NCBI RefSeq assembly: GCF_007859315.1
Contig: NZ_VOHA01000001.1
Location: 434,001 to 498,000, forward strand
Length of the DNA stretch: 64,000 nucleotides
Source of the DNA: Reyranella sp. CPCC 100927
GTDB taxonomy: Bacteria > Pseudomonadota > Alphaproteobacteria > Reyranellales > Reyranellaceae
Direction of reading: 5' to 3'
The stretch's first letter is position 1; every line of letters starts with the position of its first letter. The translations under genes were made by a program, and so were the position numbers. Below the pieces are notes generated by a model. It was not told the origin of the DNA. It made no database searches and saw only the letters and a program-made list of their open reading frames with translations. Of this stretch, positions 44,818-54,205 are shown piece by piece.

Positions 44818-45861
44818 ATGGCAGACATCCGCGTCGCGCTGGTCGGTGGCGGCATGCATGCGCCGGCGCACATCCGGGGTGCTGCCGGTGCACCCGGCGT
44901 GCGGTTGTCCGCCATCGTCGATCCCAGCCCCGCTGCCAGGACAGTGGCCGAGAATGCCGGCGTGCCGTGGCTCGCCGATCATCAGGCGCTGCTGGCGGGC
45001 GATCGGCCTGATGCCGCGATCGTGGCGACACCGAACGTGCTGCACGTGCCGGTGGCGCTGGACTTCATCGCCGCCGGCATCCCGGTGCTGGTCGAGAAGC
45101 CGATCGCCGACACCGTGGCCGACGCCCGGCGCCTGTCCGATGCGGCACAGGCCGCCGGCGTGCCGCTGCTGGTGGGCCACCATCGCCGCCATAACCCGAT
45201 CGTGCGGCGCGCACGACAGCTCATCCGCGATGGCGCCCTGGGCCGCCTTGTGTCGGCCACCGTGCTGGCGACGTTCCTGAAGCCTGATGCGTACTTCAAT
45301 GTGGCGTGGCGACGTCAGCCCGGCGGCGGCCCGGTGCTGATCAACCTGATCCATGAGATCGATCTCCTGCGTTTTCTCTATGGCGAGGTCACGAGCGTGC
45401 AGGCCATCACGGCCAATACCGTGCGCGGTTACGCGGTCGAGGATACAGCCGCGATCCTGCTGCATTTCGCCAACGGCGCGCTGGGCACGATCACGTTGTC
45501 CGATGCGGCCGCGGCGCCGTGGACGTGGGATCTTGCGTCGGGCGAGAACCCGGCCTTCTTCAAACCCGACGGTGTCGAAACCCATTTCTTCTGCGGCACC
45601 GAAGGGTCGCTGACGTTGCCGAAACTCAATCACTGGCGTTATCCCGGCGCACGCGGCTGGAACGAGACCATTACGGCCAGCCCTGAAGCGATCGAGGCCG
45701 CCAATCCCTATGTTGAACAGCTGCGCCATTTCGCAGCCGTCATCCGCGGCCACGAGGAACCGGTGATTTCAGGTCATGACGGCACGCGCACTCTGGAGGC
45801 GACACAGGCCGTGCTCACCGCGGCCACGACGCGACAGCCCGTGGTGCTGTCGTCGGGCTGA
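44818..45861 (+). CDS. Gfo/Idh/MocA-family oxidoreductase
   Basis: A 347-residue NAD(P)-dependent dehydrogenase. The Rossmann motif is VALVGGGMHAPAH (about 6-18), the signature EKPIADT region holds the usual Lys (VLVEKP), and the substrate-domain motif GPVLINLIHEIDLLRFLYG carries the conserved GxxxxxxxHxxD. The usual roles are sugar, inositol or 1-carboxy-sugar oxidation. ATG 44818 has GGAGGAAAC upstream. It is divergent from the serine hydrolase with 85 bases between; the hydrolase start (44732) and this start may share a promoter region. Confidence 0.92.
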   Translation: MADIRVALVGGGMHAPAHIRGAAGAPGVRLSAIVDPSPAARTVAENAGVPWLADHQALLAGDRPDAAIVATPNVLHVPVALDFIAAGIPVLVEKPIADTVADARRLSDAAQAAGVPLLVGHHRRHNPIVRRARQLIRDGALGRLVSATVLATFLKPDAYFNVAWRRQPGGGPVLINLIHEIDLLRFLYGEVTSVQAITANTVRGYAVEDTAAILLHFANGALGTITLSDAAAAPWTWDLASGENPAFFKPDGVETHFFCGTEGSLTLPKLNHWRYPGARGWNETITASPEAIEAANPYVEQLRHFAAVIRGHEEPVISGHDGTRTLEATQAVLTAATTRQPVVLSSG

Positions 45862-45887
45862 GGCCTCAAGGAATACGCCTCCCGCTT

Positions 45888-45906
45888 GTTATTGATAATC
45901 ATTCGC
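45888..45906 (+). promoter_or_regulatory. Fur box upstream of the fecIR-TonB receptor operon
   Basis: The 19 bases GTTATTGATAATCATTCGC match the classical Fur consensus at 15 of 19 positions, including the unbroken core TGATAATCATT. The site lies 121-139 bases upstream of the sigma factor start. Iron-dependent repression of the whole operon is therefore likely. Some alphaproteobacteria use other regulators for iron, so the regulator identity is an inference. Confidence 0.75.
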
Positions 45907-46026
45907 AGTATCACTGAGCGTGAACGCCAGCACGGTCGGGGTCGTACCGTGACGCGATGCTTTGGGCATGGCGGATGGGTGCCTTGGGGCGGGCGAAAAG
46001 CGCGTGGCTTGGAAGCGAGGAATGGG

Positions 46027-46533
46027 TTGACCGAAGGCGCCGGCAAACTCGATCTCTATCTCGGGCATCGCGATGCGCTGGTTGATCATGCGGCGTCCAT
46101 CGTGGGATGCCGGTCGCGCGCCGAGGACGTCGTACAGGATGCATGGTTGCACCTGGAACGCGCTGCACAGCAGCAAACGCTCCGCCGACCACTGCACTAT
46201 CTCTATCGAATTGTCCGCAATCTGGCGATCGACGGTCGTCGGCGCGCGCACCGCGAAGCCCGGGTCGTGTCATCCGGTGTTGATTCCGACACCGTTGCCG
46301 ACAAAACGCCGTCGCCTGAGGCGGTTGCGGCGTCACGCGAAGAGTTGCGGCTGCTGCTGGATGCCATGGCCGACCTGCCCGAGCGCACGCGGCTGGCGCT
46401 GGAGATGCACCGCCTGGGCGGCCACGGACTGAAAGATATCGCTGCACGGCTTGGTGTTTCCGTTACGACCGCGCACGAGATCATCGCCAAGGGCTTGGCC
46501 CACTGCCAACGTCGTCTGCATCCGCCGGCCTGA
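46027..46533 (+). CDS. ECF RNA polymerase sigma factor, FecI-like
   Basis: A 168-residue sigma factor. Region 2 (about 10-75) includes GCRSRAEDVVQDAWLHLE and YLYRIVRNLAIDGRRR; region 4 (about 110-160) includes LPERTRLALEMHRLGGHGLKDIAARLGVSVTTAHEIIAKGL. I place the start at TTG 46027 with GAGG upstream; the frame is open from 45886, but conserved sequence starts only at LDLYLGHRDALVDHA. The usual partner anti-sigma FecR and a TonB-dependent receptor with a signalling domain follow, so the factor should switch on receptor transcription when the siderophore binds. Confidence 0.9.
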   Translation: MTEGAGKLDLYLGHRDALVDHAASIVGCRSRAEDVVQDAWLHLERAAQQQTLRRPLHYLYRIVRNLAIDGRRRAHREARVVSSGVDSDTVADKTPSPEAVAASREELRLLLDAMADLPERTRLALEMHRLGGHGLKDIAARLGVSVTTAHEIIAKGLAHCQRRLHPPA

Positions 46534-46628
46534 CGCGCCCCCCCGCTCGATTGTAAAACCTCTGGACCAAAAAACCGGCAGGCTCCGGCGTCTATGGTAT
46601 GGATGCAAGATCGGCGAGGGAACCAGGC

Positions 46629-47600
46629 TTGACGGAGCGGAGCGGGCAGCAGAGCGATCATCCGGAGGATGTGGCGGTGGAGGCCGCCCGGTGGTTGGTC
46701 GCACTCAAGGAGGCACCTCGGGACGCGGCGCTCGGCGCCCGTTTCGCGCAGTGGCTTGCCGTGGATCCGCGTCACGGCGACGCCTGGGACAACACCTGCG
46801 CGACCTACGAAAAGCTGGGTTTGATGCCGTCCGTGCTCAGGGACCGATGGCACGCTCCGCCGGAACGCATCAGCGCGCGCCTGTCGCCAGGGGGCAGGGC
46901 GGGATGGGTGGCGATGGCCGCGCTCGCCGCCGGCCTGATCGTGTTGCTGCTACCGGGCTTGGCCCTGCGCTGGCAGGCCGACCAGCTGACGACGACAGGG
47001 CAAACGCGCGACGTCCAGCTGTCCGATGGCAGCCGTGCGGTGTTGGGTCCGGATAGCGCGCTGGCCTTTGACGACAACGGCGCGCGGCGCGGCGTGCGTC
47101 TGCTCAGAGGGCGGGTCTTTTTTGACGTCGCCCCGGATCCCGGCCGTCCCTTTCGAGTCCGTGTCGGCGATACCGATGTCACCGTGCTGGGCACCGCTTT
47201 CGAGGTTGCGCTGACATCGGCGGATACAGAAGTCACCGTCGTGCATGGTCTCGTGCGGGTTGAACGCGGCGCGATGCGCCAGGATCTGCGCGCGGGCGAG
47301 CAGGCCATCGCCGCGCGCGGCGGCGGCCTCACGCGCAAGACCGTCACCCCTGACGGGATTGCGTCTTGGCGGGAGCGCCGCATCGATGTGCGCAATCGGC
47401 GCATCGCCGACGTGGTGGCGGACCTGCGCCCCTGGTACGGCGGCAGGATCATCCTCACCGGCAGCAAGATCAGCGAGCGGCGCGTGAGCGGCAGCTACAA
47501 TGCGGCTGATCCGCTGGAAGCCCTGGCCGCATTGATCGGTCCTCACGGCGGCACAATGCGCCGTATCACGCCGTGGCTCGTCATCGTTTCGGACGACTGA
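46629..47600 (+). CDS. FecR-family anti-sigma factor/signal transducer
   Basis: A 323-residue inner-membrane protein. The N-terminal cytoplasmic domain (AVEAARWLVALKEAPRD, WLAVDPRHGDAWDN) holds the sigma factor; one membrane helix follows (about residues 93-117, WVAMAALAAGLIVLLLPGLAL), then the periplasmic FecR domain (DGSRAVLGPDSALAFD, GRVFFDVAPDPGRPF, VTVVHGLVRVERG). TTG 46629 is chosen over ATG 46599, which has no ribosome binding site; both this gene and fecI then start with TTG-ACC/ACG. It relays receptor occupancy to the sigma factor. Confidence 0.9.
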   Translation: MTERSGQQSDHPEDVAVEAARWLVALKEAPRDAALGARFAQWLAVDPRHGDAWDNTCATYEKLGLMPSVLRDRWHAPPERISARLSPGGRAGWVAMAALAAGLIVLLLPGLALRWQADQLTTTGQTRDVQLSDGSRAVLGPDSALAFDDNGARRGVRLLRGRVFFDVAPDPGRPFRVRVGDTDVTVLGTAFEVALTSADTEVTVVHGLVRVERGAMRQDLRAGEQAIAARGGGLTRKTVTPDGIASWRERRIDVRNRRIADVVADLRPWYGGRIILTGSKISERRVSGSYNAADPLEALAALIGPHGGTMRRITPWLVIVSDD

Positions 47601-47725
47601 GCAAAAATTTCCGTCCCGTACCGAAATCCCCTCGGCCACCGGCGTCATGACCGATGGGGAGAGCGAGAACACGCGCTGTGCACCCCCTTGGTCAATCAGG
47701 GTATCGGTGTTCGGGGGACGAACGA

Positions 47726-50083
47726 ATGAACGCATGGAGGCGCCGGCTCCGCGGGGCCATGGTGGCGGCAACCGCACTCATCGCCGCGCCAGCGGCCGTA
47801 GAGGCCCAGGGAACGCCACCGCAGCAGACAGGGGATCTCCGTACCTTCGACATACCGGCGCAGCCGTTGGCGGCAGCGCTCGCCGGGTTCGGCCGGCAAT
47901 CGGGTTTGCATGTCTCTGCCGACGCCGCGTTGATCGACCGGGCCGCGTCGCCCGGCGTCAATGGCCGCCTGACATCAACCGAGGCGCTGTCGCGGCTGCT
48001 GGCCGGCACCAAGCTCAGCTTCCGGATGACGGGCGCCAATACGGCCATTCTGATTGCCGATCCGACGCCGGCGCCAGCCGATGGCGCCATCGGCCTGGGG
48101 CCGGTGACGGTTCTAGGCTCGCGCGCGCCCAATGTGCCGATGTCGAACGTGCCGTCGACGATCACCTTCGTCGATCGCGACCGGATCGAGAAGGAGACGC
48201 CGACCGCGCCGCGGATCGAGAACGTGCTGTCGCGCACGGTGCCCGGCTTCAACCCGACCAACCAGGGTGTGCGTCAGATTCGCGGCCGTACCGCACAGGT
48301 GTTCGTCAACGGCGTGCCGGTGAACGAGCAGTTGCGGGCCAGCAGCGGTTCGGATCTCAACCTGCTGCCCGTCGACCACCTGGAGTCGATCGAGGTCGCG
48401 CGCGGCGCCAACTCGGCATTCGGCTTCGGCTCGCCGGGCGGGATCATTGCGCTGTCGACGCCGCGCGCCCGGTCGGAGACGCTGACGTTCAATACCAAGC
48501 TGCGCACCAGCTTCAACACAAGCCATCCGGGCGGCAGCTTCCAGCACAGCTTCTATCAGAGCGCAGCCCAGATCATCGGCAAGTTCGACTTTCATCTCGG
48601 GGCATCGCTGATCCTCGATGGCTTGAACTACGATGCCGACGGCAAGCGGGCCTACGATCTCAACAGCCCGGCGCTGTTCTCGATGGGCAAGGAGACGCTG
48701 TACAATTTCGATACCTCGCTGGGCTACAAGTTCAATGATGTCGCCCGCATCCGGCTGACGGCGACCGCCGGTCGCGCGAATGTCGATCGCAACTATGACA
48801 GCGACTTCAACGGCACCTATCGCCGCAGCCAGTCCAACCTGGCGTACCTTCCGGCCGGCAATCGCAACCACCGCAGCTTCTACACGACCAACCTGAGCTT
48901 CGAGCACGACGACATCCTCGGCAGTGCCCTGAAGGTGGAAGCGTTCGCCAGCCGGGTGCGATCCGTCCAGTTCACCGACACCGGCACCGATCTCGAACGC
49001 GATCAGCAGACCAACCAGTACCAGGGTGTCCGCCTGAGCGTCACGACGCCGCTCGATGTCTGGTGGAAAGGGGCCTCGGTCACGTACGGATTCGATATCC
49101 AGCGCAACCGCTACTACCGCCCGAACATCAGCCAGACCACGCGCCAGATCGTGAGCCTGTTTTCGCCCAACGTGACGCTCGACAGCTATGCGCCCTATCT
49201 CCAGGCACAGGCATCGTTCGGTGATCTGCGCTTCAATGTGGGGGTGCGTCATGAATTTTATCGCGGACGGGTGAAAAGCGGCACCAGCACGAGCGGCGAA
49301 GGCGACATCGTGGGCGGTGACATTCGCAGTTTTGGCCTGACGCTGTTCAACGCCGGCGTCGTCTACACCATCGGGCCCAAGCGCGAGATCTACGCCAGCT
49401 TCTCGCAAGGTGCCGAGATCACGCAGCTGGGCCGGGCGGCCCGCGATGCCGGCGCAGCCAGCCGCGTCGATCCGCAGCCGGCCAAGTCGAACCAATACGA
49501 GATCGGCTTTCGCCAATATGGTCGTGCTTTCAATTTTGCATTGGCCGCCTTTTTCACGGAATCGGACCTGATGAGTTCGCTGGAATGCCGGGATCCCGAC
49601 GCACCCTGCATCCCCTTGCGCGAACCGCGGCGCTTCTGGGGCGTCGAGGCGACCGCCGACTGGACGATCAACGACCAGTGGTCGGTGGCCGCGGCGGCTT
49701 CATGGCAGGATGGTATTCGCAAGCCCGAAGGAGCGACCCGGTGGCGGCGGATCGGCAGCCGTGACGTTCCGCCGTTCCAGGGCAACCTCTCGGTGGACTA
49801 CAAGCCCAAGGCTTGGTGGCGCAACACGGCGACGCTGGAGTACCGCGCCGGCCGACATCCGTTCGGCGCCAGTACCGAATTCGAGGAGGGCCGGGTCAGC
49901 CCGGTCCTGCTGGTGCATCTGGCCGCCGCCTTCGACGTCGGCCCGGGCACGCTCCAGATCGGCATTCAGAACCTGTTCAATCGCAAGTATTTCTCGATCC
50001 CGTCGGAAGCGAACAATGCCGGCTTTTCGTGGATTCCGGATCAGGGACGCCGGATCTCGCTGGCCTATTCGATGAAGTGGTAA
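47726..50083 (+). CDS. TonB-dependent siderophore receptor with N-terminal signalling domain
   Basis: A 785-residue outer-membrane receptor. It has a signal peptide (about 1-28), an STN signalling domain (about 40-95, FDIPAQPLAAALAGFGRQSGL), the plug (about 125-240: VPSTITFVDRDRIEKE, VRQIRGRTAQVFVNGVPV, VEVARGANSAFGFGSPGG in outline) and a 22-strand barrel ending in the aromatic residue of SLAYSMKW. The STN domain marks it as a transducer for the FecI/FecR pair. ATG 47726 has GGGGGA upstream. The ligand is probably a ferric siderophore taken from other organisms, because no biosynthesis genes are present. Confidence 0.93.
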   Translation: MNAWRRRLRGAMVAATALIAAPAAVEAQGTPPQQTGDLRTFDIPAQPLAAALAGFGRQSGLHVSADAALIDRAASPGVNGRLTSTEALSRLLAGTKLSFRMTGANTAILIADPTPAPADGAIGLGPVTVLGSRAPNVPMSNVPSTITFVDRDRIEKETPTAPRIENVLSRTVPGFNPTNQGVRQIRGRTAQVFVNGVPVNEQLRASSGSDLNLLPVDHLESIEVARGANSAFGFGSPGGIIALSTPRARSETLTFNTKLRTSFNTSHPGGSFQHSFYQSAAQIIGKFDFHLGASLILDGLNYDADGKRAYDLNSPALFSMGKETLYNFDTSLGYKFNDVARIRLTATAGRANVDRNYDSDFNGTYRRSQSNLAYLPAGNRNHRSFYTTNLSFEHDDILGSALKVEAFASRVRSVQFTDTGTDLERDQQTNQYQGVRLSVTTPLDVWWKGASVTYGFDIQRNRYYRPNISQTTRQIVSLFSPNVTLDSYAPYLQAQASFGDLRFNVGVRHEFYRGRVKSGTSTSGEGDIVGGDIRSFGLTLFNAGVVYTIGPKREIYASFSQGAEITQLGRAARDAGAASRVDPQPAKSNQYEIGFRQYGRAFNFALAAFFTESDLMSSLECRDPDAPCIPLREPRRFWGVEATADWTINDQWSVAAAASWQDGIRKPEGATRWRRIGSRDVPPFQGNLSVDYKPKAWWRNTATLEYRAGRHPFGASTEFEEGRVSPVLLVHLAAAFDVGPGTLQIGIQNLFNRKYFSIPSEANNAGFSWIPDQGRRISLAYSMKW

Positions 50084-50093
50084 CCATCCACCG

Positions 50094-51269
50094 ATGCGTG
50101 CGCGGGCCTTCTGGGTTGTCACGCATCGCTTCGTCGGCCTGGCGTTGGCGGGGTTTCTCGTCATCGCCGGGCTGACAGGCAGCCTTCTGGTCTGGAACGA
50201 GGAACTGGACGCGGCCCTCAACCCGCACCTGTTCCGCGTGGTGCCGCCCGCGCCGGACGCGCCGATGCTCGATGTCCTGGTGCTGCGCGACATGACGGCG
50301 GCGCGGACGGCGGAGAGCATCCGCTCCTTCTGGCTGCGCCCGCCGGCGCCGGGCCATACGCACATCTTCCAGCCGGACAGGGAGCGGGTCGAGCAGATCT
50401 TCGTCGATCCCTATACCGGCAACATCCTGGGACGCCGCGTGTGGGACGACATCAGCGAAGGGATCGGCAACCTGATGCCGTTTCTCTATCGGCTGCATTA
50501 TGCGCTGTTGCTGGGTGAAGCGGGTCAGCTGATCTTCGGCATCGTCGCGCTGCTGTGGACGCTCGACTGTTTCATCGGCGCTTACCTCACATTCCCGCCA
50601 AGCGTTCCGTCTGCTCCCGCCGGGGCTTTCTGGTCCCAATGGGCCAAATCCTGGCGCCTGCGGTGGTGGGGCGGCTTTTACCGCTTTAATGTCGATGTGC
50701 ATCGCGCCGGCGGCCTGTGGCTGTGGGCGATGTTGCTCGTGCTGGCCTGGTCGAGCGTCGCTTTCAATTTGCGCGATGTTTATGAACCCACGATGCGAGC
50801 GCTCTTCGCCCATCAGCAGGAGATCGAGCGCCCGGCGCTGAGCGCGCCGCGATACGATCCGTCACTCCGTTGGCCACAGGCCCTGACGGTTGCCCGGCAT
50901 CTGATGGCCAACGAGGCACGCCAACGCGGTTTCACCATCGCGGCCGAGGATTGGTTCCTCCATGATCCGGAGCGGAATGTGTACGTCTATGACGTCCGCA
51001 CGAGTCTCGACATCAGCGAACGGCAGGGAAAGACCCGCATCGTCTTCGACGCCGACAACGGGGCGCTGCTCCATGTGCATCTTCCCAGCGGCGCGGCCGC
51101 CGGTGATACGATCTACAGCTGGATCGCCACCCTGCATCAGGCCCACATCTGGGGGCTGCCGTTCCGCACCTTCATGACCCTCATGGGTCTCGTGGTCGCG
51201 GCCCTCTCGCTCACCGGCATCGTCATCTGGTGGAAAAAGCGCGAGGCCCGCCGCTACAGATCAGAGTGA
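50094..51269 (+). CDS. PepSY-associated membrane protein (PiuB-like, iron uptake associated)
   Basis: A 391-residue inner-membrane protein of the PepSY_TM family. It has a membrane helix at 13-34 (VGLALAGFLVIAGLTGSLLVW), a periplasmic PepSY-like domain, helices around 165-190 and 208-230 with conserved His residues (LHYALLLG, DVHRAGGLWLW), and a final helix near 360-382. Family members often accompany siderophore receptors and some reduce ferric siderophores. It starts 10 bases after the receptor stop, so it is in the same operon. Its end overlaps the convergent oxidase gene by 9 bases. Confidence 0.9.
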   Translation: MRARAFWVVTHRFVGLALAGFLVIAGLTGSLLVWNEELDAALNPHLFRVVPPAPDAPMLDVLVLRDMTAARTAESIRSFWLRPPAPGHTHIFQPDRERVEQIFVDPYTGNILGRRVWDDISEGIGNLMPFLYRLHYALLLGEAGQLIFGIVALLWTLDCFIGAYLTFPPSVPSAPAGAFWSQWAKSWRLRWWGGFYRFNVDVHRAGGLWLWAMLLVLAWSSVAFNLRDVYEPTMRALFAHQQEIERPALSAPRYDPSLRWPQALTVARHLMANEARQRGFTIAAEDWFLHDPERNVYVYDVRTSLDISERQGKTRIVFDADNGALLHVHLPSGAAAGDTIYSWIATLHQAHIWGLPFRTFMTLMGLVVAALSLTGIVIWWKKREARRYRSE

Positions 51270-52382
51270 CGTCGGCCGATCGAAGCGCGCGATGTCGAAC
51301 GGGGCAATCGGCAGGTTGGTGCGGTCGGTGGCGATCAGCTCGGCAATGATGGCGCCCACGACAGGGCCGAGCTGAAAGCCGTGCGCCGAGAAGCCGAAGG
51401 CGTGCCAGACGTTCTCGCTGGTGCGGCTGGGGCCGATGACGGGAATGTCGTCGGGCATGCGCGCCTCGATGCCGGCCCAGGCGCGCACGATCTGTGCTCC
51501 GCGCATCACCGGGAACAGGTCCCACACGGTCCTGGCGCTGATGGCGAGCGCCGCGAAGTCGAGGTCGGTCCAGTTGGTTTCCGGATCGGGCCGGCCGCGA
51601 TGGCCGCCGCCGATCAGCACCGTGCCGTTGATGAACTGCTTGAACGACAGTGGACGACCGGTGGCGCCCAGCACCGGCTTCAGGAACGGCGCCATGGGCG
51701 CGCTGATCATCAGCATCGGCGCGATGACCTCCAGCGGTACCGGCTCGCCGAGTTGGGCCGCCACCTGATGGGCCCAGGCGCCGGCGGTGTTGACGATGCG
51801 CGGCGCTTCATGCGCGCCGTCGGTCGTCTCGACATGCCAGTGGCCGGCCGCGCGGCGCAGGCCCGTCACGCGGATGCCCTCGATGAAGCGCGCGCCCAGG
51901 CTCTCGGCCTTGCGCTTGAAGGCGAGCGTGGTGCGAAACGGCAGTGCCGCGCCGTCGTGGCGGCAGACGATGGCGCCGACGCAGTGCGGGCTGGTCGCCG
52001 GCACCAGGTCGCGCAGTTCGTCCTGGCCGATCAGTTCCTCGTGCGTGAAACCCAGCGTGCGCACCTCTTCGACACGGCGGCGCAGGGTCTCGAGTTCGGC
52101 CTCGGTCTCGGCGACCTTGACCTGGCCATGGCTCTCGAAGCCGCAATCGTCATCGACCAGGTCACGGATGGCGTGCCACAGCTCCATCGAGGCGACGGAC
52201 AGCGGAATCTCGGCCGGGTGCCGACCCAGCCGCCGCACGCCACCGGCATTGACGCCCGAGGCATGGCGGCCGACGTGGTCCTTCTCGATCACCAGAACCT
52301 GGATGCCGCGCCGCGCCAGATGCAGCGCCGTCGAACAGCCGTGCAGTCCGCCGCCGATGACGATGACGTCGGGCGTGGTCAT
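51261..52382 (-). CDS. FAD-dependent oxidoreductase, DAO family (sarcosine/glycine oxidase-like), second copy
   Basis: A 373-residue flavoenzyme with the dinucleotide motif VIVIGGGLHGCSTALHLARRG (in outline, from residue 5) and ASGVNAGGVRRLGRHPAE, the flavin-contact region of the DAO family. The C-terminal AWAGIEARMPDDIPVIGP is the usual second signature. It would oxidise a secondary amine or N-substituted amino acid. It is last in the long minus-strand unit and separated from the FAD/BFD subunit by a family A repeat. It resembles the OoxB/SoxB-type beta subunits, which makes two such proteins in one cluster. Confidence 0.88.
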   Translation of the reverse strand: MTTPDVIVIGGGLHGCSTALHLARRGIQVLVIEKDHVGRHASGVNAGGVRRLGRHPAEIPLSVASMELWHAIRDLVDDDCGFESHGQVKVAETEAELETLRRRVEEVRTLGFTHEELIGQDELRDLVPATSPHCVGAIVCRHDGAALPFRTTLAFKRKAESLGARFIEGIRVTGLRRAAGHWHVETTDGAHEAPRIVNTAGAWAHQVAAQLGEPVPLEVIAPMLMISAPMAPFLKPVLGATGRPLSFKQFINGTVLIGGGHRGRPDPETNWTDLDFAALAISARTVWDLFPVMRGAQIVRAWAGIEARMPDDIPVIGPSRTSENVWHAFGFSAHGFQLGPVVGAIIAELIATDRTNLPIAPFDIARFDRPTSL

Positions 52383-52388
52383 TTACCC

Positions 52389-52471
52389 GTCATCCCGAGC
52401 GTAGCGAGGGATCTCGTCGAAAGACGAACGCGTTTTCATCACTGGGATCCCTCGCTGCGCTCGGGATGACA
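52389..52471. repeat. Dispersed hairpin repeat, family A (copy 8)
   Basis: Arms of the family A type at both ends around a loop containing CGTCGAAAGACG. It fills the gap between the two oxidase genes. Confidence 0.92.
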
Positions 52472-52484
52472 GGTGGGAACATCA

Positions 52485-53912
52485 TCACCCGCGCACCACG
52501 GCTTTGATCGCGGCCTCGTTCTTGGGCAGCGCCGCGAGTTCGCCCAGCGTGATCGGCTTCACGGGTGGCCGCAGCCGATAGTGGCCGACCTCGGCCGGCG
52601 TTACGCCACGCGCGCGGGCGATCAACTCGGTGACGGTGAGACCGCACAGGCGGCCCTGGCACGGGCCCATGCCGCAGCGCAGGAACGACTTCATCTGGTT
52701 GGGGCCGGTGCAGCCCAGCGCCACGGTCTCGACGATCTGTCGGGCACTGACCTCCTCGCAGCGGCACACCAGCGTGTCGCCGTCGGGCAGGCGGAAGCGA
52801 TCGGCCGGCCGGTAGAGCCGGTCGAGAAACAGCCGGCCACGCTCGACCCGCGCCAGCGCCAGCCGCACCTGCGCTTCGTCCGGCAGCTGCTCGCGCCGCG
52901 CGTCGGGCTTCAGCGCCCGCACGGCGGCCAGCGCGGCGAGCTTGCCGCGCTCTTCGGCGGCCCAGGCGCCAGCGATGCCGGCGCCGTCGCCGGCGATCGC
53001 GATGCCGTCCACCGCCGTGCCGCCGAAGCCGTCGACCACGGGCGTCCAGCACAGCTGGTCGTCATCCCAGCGATGCGCGATACCCACCGACATCGCAAGG
53101 TTGACGTTGGGTACCACGCCCTGGTGCACCAGCAAGGTGTCGGCCGGCAGGCGCGTCTCGGCGCCATCGCCAGCGCGATAGACCACGGCCTGCAGCCTGC
53201 CGTCGCCCTCGGCGCGCAGGTCGCTGACGTCGGCGATGACACGCACGCGACGGCGTACCGACAGCAGCAGACGCAATCCCTTGCGGAAATAGGGCGACAG
53301 CAGGAACGCCGCCGCGAGCGGCCAGGCCGTCTTGCGGTTGGCGCGCGGCGTCGTGTCGAGGATGGCGTCGAGTTTGGCGCCGGCATTGAGATACTGCCAC
53401 GCCAGCAGCCACAGCAGCGGGCCGCTGCCGGCCAAGACGGTGCGGCCCTGCGGGATCATCCCGCTCGACTTCAGCAGGATCTGCGCCGCGCCGGCCGTCA
53501 TCACGCCGGGCAGTGTCCAGCCGGGGATCGGAAACGGTCGTTCCAGCGCGCCGGTGGCGATGATCACGCGCCGTGCTTGCACCAGCCGTGCGGCGCCGGC
53601 AATCGACACGCCGATCTCGCGCTCGCGCGAGAGGCTCCACACCGTGGCGCCCGGTACGTGGTGCGCGGCGCTGGCGCGCAGGGCGTGCACCAGCCGCTCG
53701 CCATACCAGTAGTCGCTGCCCAGCACCGCGGCGCGCCGCACCGGTGTCTCGCCCACGGCGCGATAGATCTGGCCGCCGGCCGTGGTCTGCTCGTCGAACA
53801 CGACTGTCGACAATCCGGCACCGGCGCAGATGGCGGCCGCGGCCATGCCGGCCGGGCCGGCGCCGATGATCGCGACGTCGTAGCTGTCGCGCAGCTCGGG
53901 TGCATTACTCAT
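52485..53912 (-). CDS. FAD/NAD-binding oxidoreductase with BFD-like 2Fe-2S domain (opine oxidase subunit A-like)
   Basis: A 475-residue protein. The N-terminal FAD motif is VAIIGAGPAGMAAAAICAG (about 11-29), a second nucleotide-binding region surrounds TVLAGSGPLLWLLAWQYL, and the C-terminal BFD-like cysteine cluster is VCRCEEVSARQI, GCTGPNQMKSFLRCGMGPCQGR. This architecture is that of OoxA, HcnB and the alpha subunit of dye-linked proline dehydrogenases. ATG 53912 overlaps the stop of the 2Fe-2S subunit gene. Together with that subunit and the DAO protein upstream it should form a heteromeric amine- or opine-oxidising dehydrogenase. Confidence 0.9.
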   Translation of the reverse strand: MSNAPELRDSYDVAIIGAGPAGMAAAAICAGAGLSTVVFDEQTTAGGQIYRAVGETPVRRAAVLGSDYWYGERLVHALRASAAHHVPGATVWSLSREREIGVSIAGAARLVQARRVIIATGALERPFPIPGWTLPGVMTAGAAQILLKSSGMIPQGRTVLAGSGPLLWLLAWQYLNAGAKLDAILDTTPRANRKTAWPLAAAFLLSPYFRKGLRLLLSVRRRVRVIADVSDLRAEGDGRLQAVVYRAGDGAETRLPADTLLVHQGVVPNVNLAMSVGIAHRWDDDQLCWTPVVDGFGGTAVDGIAIAGDGAGIAGAWAAEERGKLAALAAVRALKPDARREQLPDEAQVRLALARVERGRLFLDRLYRPADRFRLPDGDTLVCRCEEVSARQIVETVALGCTGPNQMKSFLRCGMGPCQGRLCGLTVTELIARARGVTPAEVGHYRLRPPVKPITLGELAALPKNEAAIKAVVRG

Positions 53913-54205
53913 CGCGCGAGCTCGCGTTTGCCGTGCTGGATCTCGACCGCCATGCCGTCGCGCACGGGGACCAGGCAGCCCTGGCGGTTGCCGACACCAT
54001 CGATGACCATCAGGCACTCGAAGCACACGCCCATCATGCAATAGGGCGCCCGCGGCGCGCCGGACACCGGTGTCGTGCGGCAGTGGTCGATGCCGGCAGC
54101 CAGCAAGGTGGCCGCGACCGAATCGCCCGCACGTGCCGTCACCGGCTTGCCGTCGACGGTGATGGACAGCGTCGTGTCGCCTGCGTCAGGCAGCCGCTGG
54201 AACAT
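53909..54205 (-). CDS. Small 2Fe-2S ferredoxin-like subunit (OoxC/HcnA-like)
   Basis: A 98-residue electron-transfer protein starting MFQRLPDAGDTTLSITVDG. Cluster ligands are in YCMMGVCFEC and the Cys of NRQGCLVPV. I use ATG 54205 with GGAG upstream; a GTG at 54220 is possible. It overlaps the DAO gene upstream by 20 bases and the FAD/BFD gene downstream by 4 bases, so the three subunits are translationally coupled. Length and cysteine spacing match the gamma subunits of opine oxidase-type enzymes. Confidence 0.9.
   Translation of the reverse strand: MFQRLPDAGDTTLSITVDGKPVTARAGDSVAATLLAAGIDHCRTTPVSGAPRAPYCMMGVCFECLMVIDGVGNRQGCLVPVRDGMAVEIQHGKRELAR

Noticed and set aside
46599-46628. ATG start for FecR ten codons upstream
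   Set aside because: No ribosome binding site precedes it; the TTG at 46629 fits the family N-terminus better, although proof is lacking.
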